Shown here in pieces: positions 6,165-6,470 of a stretch of 6,470 nt of DNA (positions within the stretch are counted from its first letter, which is position 1; each line of letters begins with the position of its first letter). The stretch is from Nitriliruptorales bacterium. Lineage in GTDB: Bacteria > Actinomycetota > Nitriliruptoria > Euzebyales > Egibacteraceae. The stretch covers positions 1 to 6,470 of the forward strand of contig SKPY01000137.1 in assembly GCA_007119305.1 (NCBI GenBank), in the 5' to 3' direction. The translations under genes were made by a program, and so were the position numbers. Below the pieces are notes generated by a model. It saw nothing but the letters and a program-made list of their open reading frames with translations, searched no databases and had not been told where the DNA came from.

Positions 6165-6470
6165 GGTCGGGGTCGGCCTCACCTGCACCGTGAGCGGGCC
6201 GGCAGGCGAGCACCGCGGCCTCGCGGCCCGTGCGCTCGGTGTAGCGGCGGACCGTGCCGGCACTGACCTCCTCCGCCTGGTCGCGAACCACGAGCGCGAC
6301 CGCGCAGCCCCCGAAGCCGGCCCCGGTCATGCGGGCGCCGATGCATCCGGGCTGGGCCAGCGCCGCCGCGACGATCGCGTCGAGCTCGGGGGTGACGACG
6401 CCGAAGTCGTCACGCAGGCTGGCGTGGCTGGCGGCCAGCTCGCGGCCCACCGCGGCGCGGTCGCCGGCGC
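6121..6470 (-). CDS. galK: Galactokinase, C-terminal part (5' end outside window)
   Basis: Galactokinase of the GHMP family phosphorylates alpha-D-galactose at C1 with ATP, the entry step of the Leloir pathway. About 116 C-terminal residues are visible. They include AGDRAAVGRELAASHASLRD with the following DFGVVTPELDAIV, which is strongly characteristic of GalK, the GHMP motif 3 GARMTGAGFGGCAVALV, and the end segment TGREAAVLACRPAHGAG. An unusual 18-residue polar tail follows. The frame is open to the right edge, so the N-terminus with GHMP motifs 1 and 2 is outside. Its last 44 bases overlap the 3' end of the M48 pseudogene on the other strand. Other galactose genes would be expected further right, but none is in view. 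Confidence 0.92.
   Translation of the reverse strand, partial: AGDRAAVGRELAASHASLRDDFGVVTPELDAIVAAALAQPGCIGARMTGAGFGGCAVALVVRDQAEEVSAGTVRRYTERTGREAAVLACRPAHGAGEADPDLTTTRQEDASGRHG

Overview
The window is a very GC-rich stretch whose gene families and codon use fit a high-GC Actinomycetota chromosome. I cannot name the genus from the sequence. The layout alternates ordinary housekeeping genes with one decayed mobile element and one broken chromosomal gene.

Left part (1-1126): an APH(6)/hydroxyurea-type small-molecule kinase gene runs off the left edge on the minus strand. It is divergent from a complete bacterial RNase P RNA gene (rnpB, 736-1126). The two genes start so close together that a plausible rnpB -10 box lies on the kinase's upstream ATG.

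Mobile remnant (about 1111-2911): a tyrosine integrase pseudogene sits antisense to and immediately downstream of rnpB. Its reading frame ends inside the 3' strand of the rnpB P1 helix. It has lost the middle of its catalytic domain and is split between frames. Next comes an apparently intact two-gene toxin-antitoxin operon: an excisionase-type HTH antitoxin and a PIN-domain toxin joined by a GTGA overlap. After that come an inverted repeat and a start codon with a good Shine-Dalgarno that opens what looks like the N-terminus of a MobF/TrwC-type relaxase, cut off after about 21 residues. The simplest reading is a conjugative or integrative element that entered at the 3' end of rnpB and has since shrunk, leaving the toxin-antitoxin pair as its only whole genes.

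Right part (2971-6470): a flavodoxin-fold protein (minus), a CPBP-family intramembrane protease (plus) divergent from it, and a Nudix hydrolase of CoA-pyrophosphatase type (minus). Then come an M48/HtpX-like metallopeptidase broken by an internal deletion and frameshift (plus), and the C-terminal third of galactokinase (minus) running off the right edge. The 288-base gap between the flavodoxin and CPBP genes holds a 15-base near-perfect palindrome and a strong hairpin but no convincing gene. The 210-base gap before the M48 pseudogene holds one possible -10 box.

Nothing here is a clearly new multi-gene system. The most interesting points are rnpB as a likely integration site, with helically phased TGGCTC repeats at the junction, the surviving toxin-antitoxin module, and the candidate oriT-relaxase stub.
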